This document shows positions 1-5,570 of a stretch of DNA of 5,570 bases, one piece after another. This stretch comes from Bifidobacteriaceae bacterium. GTDB taxonomy: Bacteria; Actinomycetota; Actinomycetes; Actinomycetales; WQXJ01. Where the stretch lies: NCBI GenBank assembly GCA_031268115.1, contig JAIRXV010000052.1:1-5570 (forward strand), read 5' to 3'. Position 1 is the first letter of the stretch. Every line of letters begins with the position of its first letter. The translations under genes were made by a program, and so were the position numbers. The notes beneath the pieces are model-generated. The model saw only the letters and a program-made list of their open reading frames with translations, had not been told where the DNA came from and made no database searches.

Positions 1-688
1 GGGGCTCGACGGTCGGTTGGGCGCCCGATATGGTGACGGCCAGCAGGGATTCTCCGTTAGCGAGTCCGACGGCCGTGGCGCGTTTGGGCGCAAACAGCTT
101 GGATGCGACGTGCGGACGAGTCGCCACGCCCATACCCTGCCAGGTGACCGTCACTGTTACCTCAAGGGCGAACTGCTTGACCGCGACAACCGTGTCGTTG
201 GAGCAGGGGGAGCCTGATCCCAGCAGTTGGCGCCGGGCGTTGCGTTCGACCCGGTAGCGCTGGCCGTCCACTTGGAACGCGAAGTCGGGATCCCCTGAGG
301 CCACTTCGGGAGTCACGTTGGGGTTCACCACTCTTGAAGGGTCGAGGAGGGAGTCTGCCCCTTCGACCGATGCGGAGACTATCTCCGCGGCGAAGTCCAG
401 CTCGCGTTGGGCCAGTGCGCTGGCCTGGATTCGGGAGGCGTTGTTCACGGTGACGGCTGTGGCCTCGATGACGAGCTGGGTGGCCGCTGCCCCAAAGATC
501 CCCAGGACAAGGATCGCTACCAGGACCTCGGTGATGCTCATGCCGCGGTCCGCAGACCGGAGGCAACTGCTGGCTGGGTTCTTGTGCCGCCTCAGTGGCT
601 CTTGCCCGGCCCATGGGTGAGGCCCGCGGCCACCCCCGGGGGGCGCGGCGGGAACACCCATCCGCCGCCTGTCGATGCATCTCCGCAT
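1..688 (-). CDS. Type IV prepilin-like protein (minor pilin/pseudopilin), 3' end beyond the left edge
   Basis: The frame stays open from stop codons at 811-819 to position 1, so about 229 codons are visible and no stop is reached. Read from ATG 688, residues 45-58 are ADRGMSITEVLVAI. This is a class III prepilin signal: a basic/polar leader, Gly49 before the cleavage point, a hydrophobic residue (Met50, usually Phe) at +1, and the conserved Glu at +5 (Glu54). A hydrophobic helix follows at about residues 55-75 (VLVAILVLGIFGAAATQLVI). Such proteins are cleaved and N-methylated by a prepilin peptidase (PilD type) and assembled into type IV pili or pseudopili. The mature part (about 180 residues visible) looks like a beta-rich globular head with little family signature. 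The start is uncertain. ATG 688 has a purine-rich GGGAGAGGG 12 nt upstream, while ATG 661 has only AGGCGG close by. ATG 541 is excluded as the start because it would remove the leader and Gly49. A minor pilin of the PilV/GspI kind is my best guess. The role in adhesion, twitching or DNA uptake cannot be told. Confidence 0.8.
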   Translation of the reverse strand, partial: MRRCIDRRRMGVPAAPPGGGRGPHPWAGQEPLRRHKNPASSCLRSADRGMSITEVLVAILVLGIFGAAATQLVIEATAVTVNNASRIQASALAQRELDFAAEIVSASVEGADSLLDPSRVVNPNVTPEVASGDPDFAFQVDGQRYRVERNARRQLLGSGSPCSNDTVVAVKQFALEVTVTVTWQGMGVATRPHVASKLFAPKRATAVGLANGESLLAVTISGAQPTVEP

Positions 689-700
689 TTGGTGCTCAAG

Positions 701-709
701 CCCTCTCCC
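701..709 (-). promoter_or_regulatory. Possible ribosome binding site for the prepilin gene
   Basis: On the minus strand this reads GGGAGAGGG, the only good purine-rich stretch near the candidate starts. It lies 12 nt before ATG 688, which is longer than ideal. It supports ATG 688 over ATG 661 or the upstream GTG codons at 747 and 729, but not decisively. Confidence 0.4.
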
Positions 710-807
710 AAGTCCGCCAGGTACGTCCACCCGGCGCACAACGGCACAACAACGCGCCGTGCGGGTCGCCCGAGGACCAGTCGGCTACCCGCAACAGCAG
801 ATCCCGA

Positions 808-816
808 ATTCTATCA
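808..816 (-). promoter_or_regulatory. Extended -10 promoter element for the prepilin gene
   Basis: The minus strand reads TGATAGAAT: a TAGAAT hexamer, five of six matches to TATAAT, preceded by the TGN of an extended -10. No good -35 box is visible 16-18 bp upstream, which is usual for extended -10 promoters. Transcription would begin near 802, giving a leader of about 110 nt to ATG 688. The element lies downstream of the hairpin cluster at 842-930, so the prepilin gene can be transcribed independently of the large gene before it. Confidence 0.5.
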
Positions 817-841
817 TCAGTCCGCGTGGCACCGACGCTGC

Positions 842-892
842 CTGCGAGACGGGCTGACGCCGAGGTTAGCCCGGTGGCGGCCCGTCTCGCAG
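842..892 (-). terminator. Long perfect hairpin downstream of the deacetylase gene, likely terminator
   Basis: CTGCGAGACGGGC (842-854) and GCCCGTCTCGCAG (880-892) are perfect inverted complements of 13 bp. The stem extends by a G-U pair and one more pair, leaving a loop of about 21 nt. The hairpin begins 40 nt after the stop codon of the deacetylase gene, in its direction of transcription. No U-tract follows on the minus strand, so it is not a canonical intrinsic terminator. U-poor hairpin terminators and 3'-end stabilisers are commonly proposed for high-GC actinobacteria. Confidence 0.6.
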
Positions 893-911
893 CGTCCGCT
901 GGGGCGGACGC
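892..911 (-). terminator. Short stable hairpin, first of a tandem terminator pair
   Basis: GCGTCCGC (892-899) and GCGGACGC (904-911) form an 8-bp perfect GC-rich stem closed by a 4-nt loop. It abuts the larger hairpin at 842-892, so the two stems could stack. A weak 5-bp stem (GACAG/CTGTC, 912-930) precedes it, just after the stop codon. Together they fill the space after the deacetylase gene with back-to-back structure. Confidence 0.5.
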
Positions 912-931
912 GACAGCCCTACTGTCTGTCC

Positions 932-3900
932 CTACCGGACGACCGAGAACCTCGTCTTCTTGGAGGTCTTCTTCGCCAGGTCGGTGCTTCCCTTATAGAC
1001 GGCAGTGACGGCATACTTGCCGGTCTTCGCGATGCGAGGCAGCGTCACCGTCACTTTGCCCTTGTTCTTGGCCGTCAGTTTGACGGTCTTGGTAGCGATG
1101 GTCTTGGTGCCTTTGGTCACCTTGACTGTCACCGAACCCACGGGAGCTGGCACACCTGGTGCGCGCACCGTGACCGCTGCTTTCGGCTTCTTGGTCGATG
1201 CCGTCTTCGCGACCTTGGCCGATACCGTCGGCACGACCTTTGCGATTCTCACGGTCCCAGCGTTTACAAAGGCAGGAGCCACTTTGGAGTCCCCCGCGTA
1301 GGCGACGGCCAGCGAATGGGTGCCGGCCGGCAGCTTGGGCAATGTGATTAAGGCCACACCCGCGTTTAGCGTCCCCTTGGCCCACCGGTTGCCTACGTGG
1401 ACGGAGACATCGCCGGATGGCACTATTCCCGCGGCGGTCGCGGTCACCGTTACTTTCGCGGGGCTGAGGGTTGTGCCGTTGGCGGCAACCGCGGTCAACG
1501 CCGCGATGACGTGAGTTCCCGTGGCCGCCGGCACGCCCGGGCCTTCGCCCGGCGGGGGCGGGGTCTGCTCGCCGCCCGGCGGAGGGGTGGTTGTGGGTTT
1601 GTCGGTGGGCAGTGCCGGGCGCTCGACTACCGGGATCTGCCAGGCCGCCACGCCATCGCCTCCAGTGCCGTTGGCCTGGAACGACACCAACGCCACCGTG
1701 TCGGTCTCGACCTTCGCCCGGGTCGCCGCGTTCAGCGGAATCGTCACCGTCCCGGTGCCCACACTGACTGCTTGGGTTGCGCTGGCCAGCACGCGCCCGC
1801 CCATGTCTGTGCCCCAAGGTGCGGCTGCGCCATCGGCGGCGTCACAGGCGTCGAAACCGTACGGATCGCCGCCCACGCAGCTGGATGTCCACACCGGCGC
1901 GGCCTTGGTGTCGCCCTTCCACAGGAACGCCCGCAAGGTCCCAGCTTGCGTTGCTTTCACGTTCAGCGAAGCCGCCGATGCCGTAAGCGTTGCATCCGCG
2001 AGGGTTACGCCCTGCGTAGGTTGGACGCCGGAGATGGTGCCTCCGCGGGTGGCGGACTGGGAAATCGTCTGAGGCGATTCGACACCGGTCAGCGCCGTGT
2101 CCGGTATGAGCGCGGTGGGAGCCTCGATGGGCCGGTTGCCGGGTGGGGTGTAGCCGGTGAGGTAGGCGTGGCCCCATCGGGGCGGTTCGGACTGTTGCGA
2201 GCCGAACGCGGACCAGGCCGTACGCGTTTGCCCGATGAAGTCTTGCGTGTCCGAATCGTAGGGTGTCACGTTGAGGCCCAGGTACGTGGGATCGAGCGTG
2301 TTGGTCGCCTGCACTCCCGTTGGCGCGGACGATGTCGGCCCAACCGCGGCCGGTAGCGCCTCAAGTGGGATCTTGACTTCGACGGCCCAGCCGCCGCCCG
2401 CGTAGGTGCCGTTGGGTTGGCGAGTGACATCGACGCCGACCTCCACGCCTGGCGCGTTAGGTCCCGCCTGAAGCGTTTGGGCTAGAGGGCCTGTGGAGAA
2501 GCCTTGATAGTTGTCGGCGTCGCGGGACCAGCAGGCTCCGTCGGCGCCGTTGCCGTTGTAGTTGTCCGGATCATCCGTGAACGGGAAGCTGCCGAGTTTG
2601 AACGTGGGCGAGGTGTCGATGGACTGTCCGCGAGGATCGAGCAGGAACTCCACCGAATCCACCAGCCAGTGTCCAAAGCAACGGTCCGGTGTGGCCGGCG
2701 CCGATGCGATATCGTCCACGACCCAGAAGTATCCGTACAGCGCATCGGCGTACCAGCCGATCTTGGCGTAGGAGCCGGCGCCGCAATCGGTTCCGTCGGG
2801 TGCGCAAGCGCTTCCTTCCCAACGTTGCGCGATCGAGATGTTGGCGGCGGTACCGAAATCGTCGGTCCCATCGACGGTGGGGGCGGCGGCAAGCTGGGGG
2901 ATAGCCGTGGTGGGAACCACCCGGAGTTGCATGGTCTCGCTACTGGTGATCGCTCCTGCCGTGGTGGTGGCGACCAAGTTGGCGGTGGTGCCTCCGGCTG
3001 CGGTCGGGTCGGTGTGCGTGAGGACGAAGGAGACCGGCTGAGTGTTCCCAGGACTTACCGTGAACGAAGCCGAAGCCGGGGTCACGGCGAAATCCGGTGC
3101 CGTGGTGGTAACGGCGACAGTCCCCGATTGGACTGTGCTAGAGCGGTTGGTGACATCGACCGAGACCGTGATGGATTCCCCGGCGCCGATCGACTGGACC
3201 GCAGAGGAAAGACCCGCCACGTAGGTTTCGTGTGAATCCGCCCACTCGTCGTACTCGGCCGCGGTGCCGGTTCGGGCGAATCTCCCCTCGACGGGCGAAA
3301 CCAATTGCACTCGGGTGTCGTTGTACGCGGTGACGCCGTTCGCGGTGAGGTTGGCTGCGATCTTGTATGTGCCCGCGGCCGCGGTTGCGGGCGGGGTGAC
3401 GGTGAGGGTTGCCTGAGCTACGCCATCGTCGCCGATGGGGCCGATGGCGGCCGGACCGCTAGTAGACCAACCGGAAGGAACGGCCAGAGTCACCGATCCT
3501 CCAGCGATGGTGCCTTTACCTGAGCGCGCGGACACGGTTACGGCGATCGGCTCGCCCGGGGCCCCGAAATAGTCCGCGGCCTTCAAATAGAACTGCGAGC
3601 CGAGAGGCATCCCGCCCGGATCGGGCAAGACGGCGCCGTACAGGAAGGCGTTGTCTTTACCGCCGCTCGACGATTCGTTTGGCTGCATCGGCACCCACGA
3701 TGCCGAAACCCCGTACATCTGACAGGTTGGGGCGACGTAGTTCTTGACCATCGAGCGGGCCTGGGTGGCATGAGCGCGACCGCCTTCGTAGCCGGCCTGG
3801 TACCAGGTCTTGGCCACGCCAGCAGGCATGCCTTGCAGATTGCCCTCAGTCCAGGTGTAGGGCGAGGAGTAGCCGGTCCAGGTGCCCACCACGGTAAAGG

Positions 3901-4639
3901 GGTTGGAAGCCGCCGGGGTGAAGGCGCTGAGGCAGTTGGGACGGTCCGTGGTTTGGCCGCTGCCAGCGGTGCTTCCGCCGGCAAAGATCTTCTTGACCTG
4001 CCACGTCTTGACTGCGCCGACTCCGGTGAGTTGCTCGGGGAAAGCGGTGGGATCGGCGGCCGCGGCAGCGGCCTCCCAAACCATCCGGCCCTGGGCGTAC
4101 TGATGGTTGCCATGGCCGGCGCCGAGCCCCGGCGTGGAGCCGATCAGGATGTCCGGTTGGGTTTCGCGCAGGATTCGCACGGTTCGGCGCAGGGTCTCGG
4201 TGGCGTCCCAAACCTGGGCGGTCAATGGCGCTGAAGTGTTGTAGTAGAAGTCCACGCGATCGAGGTTGAAGATGTCGACAGTGCCCGATCGGACGTGGGA
4301 CGCGCGGTCCTCGTTCTCTCGGCGCAGACCAAGAGCAGGCCCGGACTCCGCGCCCACCGAGTTGGAGCCGCCTTCGCCGCGGGTCACCATGATGATGCCG
4401 CAGCGAATGCCATAGCGGTCGTTCCAGACCCCGCACGGGGCCGCCATCCCCGCCTCGTCGTCGGGGTGGGCCCAAATGCCCATGACGTGGATCTTTTGGG
4501 GATTGGTGCTGGTGGAAACGGAAGGAGCGCCAAATATGAGGGCGTCCTCAGCGGCGAGGGCGCCGGTCAAACCGCCCGAGAGGAGCAAGCTCCCAAGGGC
4601 CGCGGCCGTAGTCAGAACGATGGGTATTGTGCGTTTCAT
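932..4639 (-). CDS. Secreted multidomain PIG-L/LmbE-family deacetylase with CBM9-like and Ig-like domains
   Basis: A complete 1235-residue protein. Residues 1-30 are a Sec signal peptide (MKRT start, hydrophobic core, ALA-A cleavage region) with no lipobox Cys. Residues about 50-320 hold a PIG-L/LmbE domain. AHPDDE at 57-62 supplies predicted Zn ligands His58 and Asp61 and catalytic base Asp60; GHGNH at 175-179 supplies His176 and the third ligand His179. The family removes acetyl groups from N-acetylglucosamine-type sugars, so an extracellular glycan is the likely substrate; export argues against a mycothiol (MshB) role. Next come two NEW3/CARDB-like beta-sandwiches (about 345-450, 480-572), a CBM9-like sugar-binding domain (about 580-828, with VDSVEFLLDPRG and VEVKIPLEAL), a beta-rich domain (about 835-1005), a Pro-rich linker (1006-1041) and two Big_3_5-type Ig-like repeats (1042-1133, 1134-1235). 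The last repeat has 21 Lys in 102 residues. Ten cysteines, an even number, suit disulfides in an exported protein. There is no LPXTG motif or C-terminal membrane helix. GGAGG lies 4 nt before the ATG. Confidence 0.9.
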   Translation of the reverse strand: MKRTIPIVLTTAAALGSLLLSGGLTGALAAEDALIFGAPSVSTSTNPQKIHVMGIWAHPDDEAGMAAPCGVWNDRYGIRCGIIMVTRGEGGSNSVGAESGPALGLRRENEDRASHVRSGTVDIFNLDRVDFYYNTSAPLTAQVWDATETLRRTVRILRETQPDILIGSTPGLGAGHGNHQYAQGRMVWEAAAAAADPTAFPEQLTGVGAVKTWQVKKIFAGGSTAGSGQTTDRPNCLSAFTPAASNPFTVVGTWTGYSSPYTWTEGNLQGMPAGVAKTWYQAGYEGGRAHATQARSMVKNYVAPTCQMYGVSASWVPMQPNESSSGGKDNAFLYGAVLPDPGGMPLGSQFYLKAADYFGAPGEPIAVTVSARSGKGTIAGGSVTLAVPSGWSTSGPAAIGPIGDDGVAQATLTVTPPATAAAGTYKIAANLTANGVTAYNDTRVQLVSPVEGRFARTGTAAEYDEWADSHETYVAGLSSAVQSIGAGESITVSVDVTNRSSTVQSGTVAVTTTAPDFAVTPASASFTVSPGNTQPVSFVLTHTDPTAAGGTTANLVATTTAGAITSSETMQLRVVPTTAIPQLAAAPTVDGTDDFGTAANISIAQRWEGSACAPDGTDCGAGSYAKIGWYADALYGYFWVVDDIASAPATPDRCFGHWLVDSVEFLLDPRGQSIDTSPTFKLGSFPFTDDPDNYNGNGADGACWSRDADNYQGFSTGPLAQTLQAGPNAPGVEVGVDVTRQPNGTYAGGGWAVEVKIPLEALPAAVGPTSSAPTGVQATNTLDPTYLGLNVTPYDSDTQDFIGQTRTAWSAFGSQQSEPPRWGHAYLTGYTPPGNRPIEAPTALIPDTALTGVESPQTISQSATRGGTISGVQPTQGVTLADATLTASAASLNVKATQAGTLRAFLWKGDTKAAPVWTSSCVGGDPYGFDACDAADGAAAPWGTDMGGRVLASATQAVSVGTGTVTIPLNAATRAKVETDTVALVSFQANGTGGDGVAAWQIPVVERPALPTDKPTTTPPPGGEQTPPPPGEGPGVPAATGTHVIAALTAVAANGTTLSPAKVTVTATAAGIVPSGDVSVHVGNRWAKGTLNAGVALITLPKLPAGTHSLAVAYAGDSKVAPAFVNAGTVRIAKVVPTVSAKVAKTASTKKPKAAVTVRAPGVPAPVGSVTVKVTKGTKTIATKTVKLTAKNKGKVTVTLPRIAKTGKYAVTAVYKGSTDLAKKTSKKTRFSVVR

Positions 4640-4643
4640 TGTG

Positions 4644-4648
4644 CCTCC
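4644..4648 (-). promoter_or_regulatory. Ribosome binding site of the deacetylase gene
   Basis: The minus strand reads GGAGG followed by CACA and then ATG, a spacing of 4 nt. It fixes the start at 4639, which also gives a well-formed signal peptide directly at the N-terminus. Confidence 0.75.
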
Positions 4649-4670
4649 GGTAATCGGACTTGCTTGGCTT

Positions 4671-4695
4671 GTGCTCCGTGTAGCGGAACACCGCT
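4671..4695 (-). promoter_or_regulatory. Overlapping inverted repeats in the deacetylase leader (operator or alternative RNA hairpins)
   Basis: GTGCTCCG (4671-4678) and CGGAACAC (4684-4691) are inverted complements around a 5-nt centre with one mismatch, which becomes a G-U pair in the minus-strand RNA. A second stem, AGCGG (4682-4686) with CCGCT (4691-4695) around a 4-nt loop, shares bases with the first, so the two RNA hairpins cannot form together. They lie about 32 nt upstream of the start codon. They could be a repressor site or a leader switch; the sequence alone does not decide. Confidence 0.35.
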
Positions 4696-4731
4696 TGTCG
4701 AGAGGCTAGTACCCGTCCATGCCCAGAGACA

Positions 4732-4758
4732 AGCATAAGTGCGCAATATCAGTCACAA
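4732..4758 (-). promoter_or_regulatory. Weak promoter candidate for the deacetylase gene
   Basis: On the minus strand TTGTGA (4753-4758) and TATGCT (4732-4737) are separated by 15 bp, resembling -35 and TANNNT -10 boxes with a rather short spacer. A rival pair is TTGTCT (4727-4732) with TACTAG (4706-4711), also 15 bp apart. A 6-bp inverted repeat, CAATAT (4744-4749) and ATATTG (4765-4770), brackets the first -35 box and could be an operator. Either promoter would place the inverted repeats at 4671-4695 in the transcribed leader. Confidence 0.25.
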
Positions 4759-4839
4759 CGGAGCATATTGGTGCAGGGATGCTGAGCCGAAGAGAGCGGA
4801 CAGGTGGCCACCCGCGGACAACCGAACGGTAGCAAGGCA

Positions 4840-5098
4840 GCATCCGAGGCGTACGGCGCGGACACGGGGACGCGCGGCAGGGCTGCATCCGAGGCGCGCG
4901 GCGCGGAGACGGAGACGGCAGCGACCGACCACGCGACAACCGACGCGCGGCAGGGCCGCATCCGAGGCGCGCGGCGCGGAGACGGAGACGGCAGCGACCG
5001 ACCACGCGACGACCGACGCGCGACAGGGCTGCATCCGAGGCGCGCGGCGCGGACGCGGGGACGCGCGGCAGGGCTGCATCCGAGGCGCGCGGCGCGGA
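4840..5098. repeat. GC-rich compound direct-repeat array, five 23-bp cores in A-B-B-A spacing
   Basis: A 23-bp core, starting GCATCCGAGGCG and ending CGGCGCGGA, occurs five times: 4840-4862, 4885-4907, 4958-4980, 5031-5053 and 5076-5098. Four copies are identical; the first has TA in place of CG in the middle. Start-to-start distances are 45, 73, 73 and 45 bp. The two 22-nt spacers differ by one base and the two 50-nt spacers by three. The long spacer equals the short one with about 28 bp inserted after its sixth base, so the array is built of a short unit (A) and a longer derivative (B). It runs from deep in the intergenic region to 38 bp before the GTPase start. No large internal palindrome is present. 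The function is unknown. Plausible roles are protein binding, a noncoding RNA, or a repeat that has simply expanded by slippage. Confidence 0.85.
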
Positions 5099-5136
5099 CA
5101 ATTGCTCGGCGGGTGCGAGCCTGAGACAGTGGTTGC

Positions 5137-5570
5137 GTGGGCACCCCGAACGAGCGGACAGCGCGTGCTGCCGTCGAAACCCTTCGCGCCGATTTGACGC
5201 GTGTCGCGTTCATCCTGCCCTCTCCGGCATCGTCCACCGCCAGTGAACGTCTGCGCCGGCTGACCGAACGTCTCGACGATTCGATCCTGCCACGCCTCCG
5301 CCCCACGCTAATCCCACAGATCGTGGCCCTATTCGGCGCCACCGGCTGTGGGAAGTCCGTCATCGCCAACACGCTTAGCCGATCCCACGCGATGGACGTG
5401 GGTGTACTGCGGCCCACAACCACGCGGCCGGTAATGGCCGCCCGGCAGGAAGAAATCGACGCGCTGGCAGGTCATCCAGTTCGGGCACTCGCCGCCGTCG
5501 AATGCGCACCGGACTGTCCCGAAGGGCGGGCCGTGATCGAAGTGCCCGATGTCGAACTTAGCCCCCCAGC
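5137..5570 (+). CDS. Dynamin-like/YfjP-like P-loop GTPase, 3' end beyond the right edge
   Basis: GTG at 5137 is the first start after an in-frame TGA at 5122; 144 codons are visible. The P-loop (G1) is GATGCGKS at residues 67-74, followed by VIANTL. The G2 region is GVLRPTTTRPV (about 89-99), with candidate switch Thr at 94-96. VIEVPDVE (133-140) sits where the family has a G3 motif such as DTPDFDS or DAPDIDS. The GVLRPTT...P signature is typical of the actinobacterial GTPases annotated as dynamin family or, misleadingly, ABC transporter, which often carry membrane segments near the C-terminus. Family members are linked to membrane remodelling or stress, but the specific role is unknown. Residues 1-62 are charged and predicted helical, without a signal peptide. 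No clear Shine-Dalgarno is seen; a GACAGT at 5125-5130, placed 7 nt before GTG, allows a leaderless transcript. TTG 5194 is a less likely alternative start. Confidence 0.8.
   Translation, partial: MGTPNERTARAAVETLRADLTRVAFILPSPASSTASERLRRLTERLDDSILPRLRPTLIPQIVALFGATGCGKSVIANTLSRSHAMDVGVLRPTTTRPVMAARQEEIDALAGHPVRALAAVECAPDCPEGRAVIEVPDVELSPP

Larger units (their letters stand above)
4640..5136. other. Divergent intergenic region between the deacetylase and GTPase genes
   Basis: About 500 bp without a supportable gene. The left third (4640-4775) has ordinary base composition and holds the deacetylase leader and promoter zone. Positions 4776-4839 hold a 10-bp palindrome, GGTGGCCACC at 4803-4812, and nothing else I can name. 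Positions 4840-5098 are the GC-rich repeat array. Long open frames occur here on both strands because the sequence almost lacks A/T-rich stop codons. They have no family-like content, and the array shifts frame between units. The heptamer GCGGACA recurs at 4796, 4814, 4858, 5094 and 5154, partly outside the array. Confidence 0.7.

Noticed and set aside
162..680. Alternative minus-strand frame of 172 codons overlapping the prepilin gene
   Set aside because: The overlapping frame that carries the prepilin signal and hydrophobic helix is clearly the coding one. This frame gives only Arg/Pro/Gly-rich sequence.
729..759. Inverted repeat CGGCGC (732-737) and GCGCCG (754-759) in the prepilin leader
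   Set aside because: Only 6 bp with a 16-nt loop in GC-rich sequence, which is easily expected by chance.
407..1351. Plus-strand open frame of 314 codons
   Set aside because: It lies opposite the prepilin gene and the 3' end of the deacetylase gene, crosses the hairpin cluster, and has an Arg/Gly/His-rich composition without domain-like features.
4545..4639. Lipoprotein signal peptide for the deacetylase
   Set aside because: The hydrophobic core is followed by Ala and Gly residues but no Cys, so there is no lipobox; a standard signal peptidase I site fits.
4803..4812. Perfect palindrome GGTGGCCACC
   Set aside because: A single 10-bp palindrome in GC-rich DNA, not repeated and not placed at a promoter I can support.
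4840..5098. CRISPR array, because of regularly repeated 23-bp cores with spacers
   Set aside because: The spacers are not unique: the two short ones match each other except for one base and the two long ones except for three. The spacing alternates between two lengths, the repeats are not hairpin-like, and no cas genes are visible.
4749..5423. Long open frames across the repeat array on the minus strand, and one on the plus strand at 4804-5124
   Set aside because: All frames are open because of very high GC. The translations are Arg/Ala/Pro-rich low-complexity text, and the 73-bp units shift the reading frame from unit to unit. The minus-strand frame also overlaps the well-supported GTPase gene.

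Overview
The window looks like chromosomal DNA of a high-G+C actinobacterium. The support is the very GC-rich coding sequence with strong third-position G/C bias, a GTG start, and the types of genes seen. I cannot name the genus. It holds three genes. Only one is complete, and two run off the edges.

Layout. (1) Positions 1-688, minus strand: the 5' part of a gene for a type IV prepilin-like (minor pilin/pseudopilin) protein, cut off by the left edge. A good extended -10 promoter element lies in front of it at 808-816. (2) Positions 842-930: a cluster of hairpins between the pilin gene and the stop codon of the gene upstream, probably its terminator region. (3) Positions 932-4639, minus strand: one large gene for a secreted 1235-residue modular protein. 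It has an N-terminal PIG-L/LmbE-type zinc deacetylase domain, two beta-sandwich domains, a carbohydrate-binding (CBM9-like) domain, a further beta-rich domain, a proline-rich linker and two C-terminal bacterial Ig-like repeats, the last extremely lysine-rich. (4) Positions 4640-5136: a divergent intergenic region of about 500 bp. Its left part is the leader and promoter zone of the deacetylase gene, with overlapping inverted repeats. Its right part is a GC-rich repeat array with five copies of a 23-bp core at spacings 45, 73, 73 and 45 bp. (5) Positions 5137-5570, plus strand: the 5' part of a gene for a dynamin-like/YfjP-like P-loop GTPase, cut off by the right edge.

The genes do not form an obvious single pathway. 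The deacetylase and the prepilin lie on the same strand but are separated by about 240 bp with strong hairpins and a separate promoter candidate, so they are probably separate transcription units; both products act at or outside the membrane. The GTPase is divergent and cytoplasmic or membrane-associated. The least explained element is the A-B-B-A repeat array just upstream of the GTPase gene. The deacetylase's domain architecture is the most interesting protein feature. I see no mobile element, tRNA, rRNA or CRISPR array, and no convincing evidence of a new multi-gene system.
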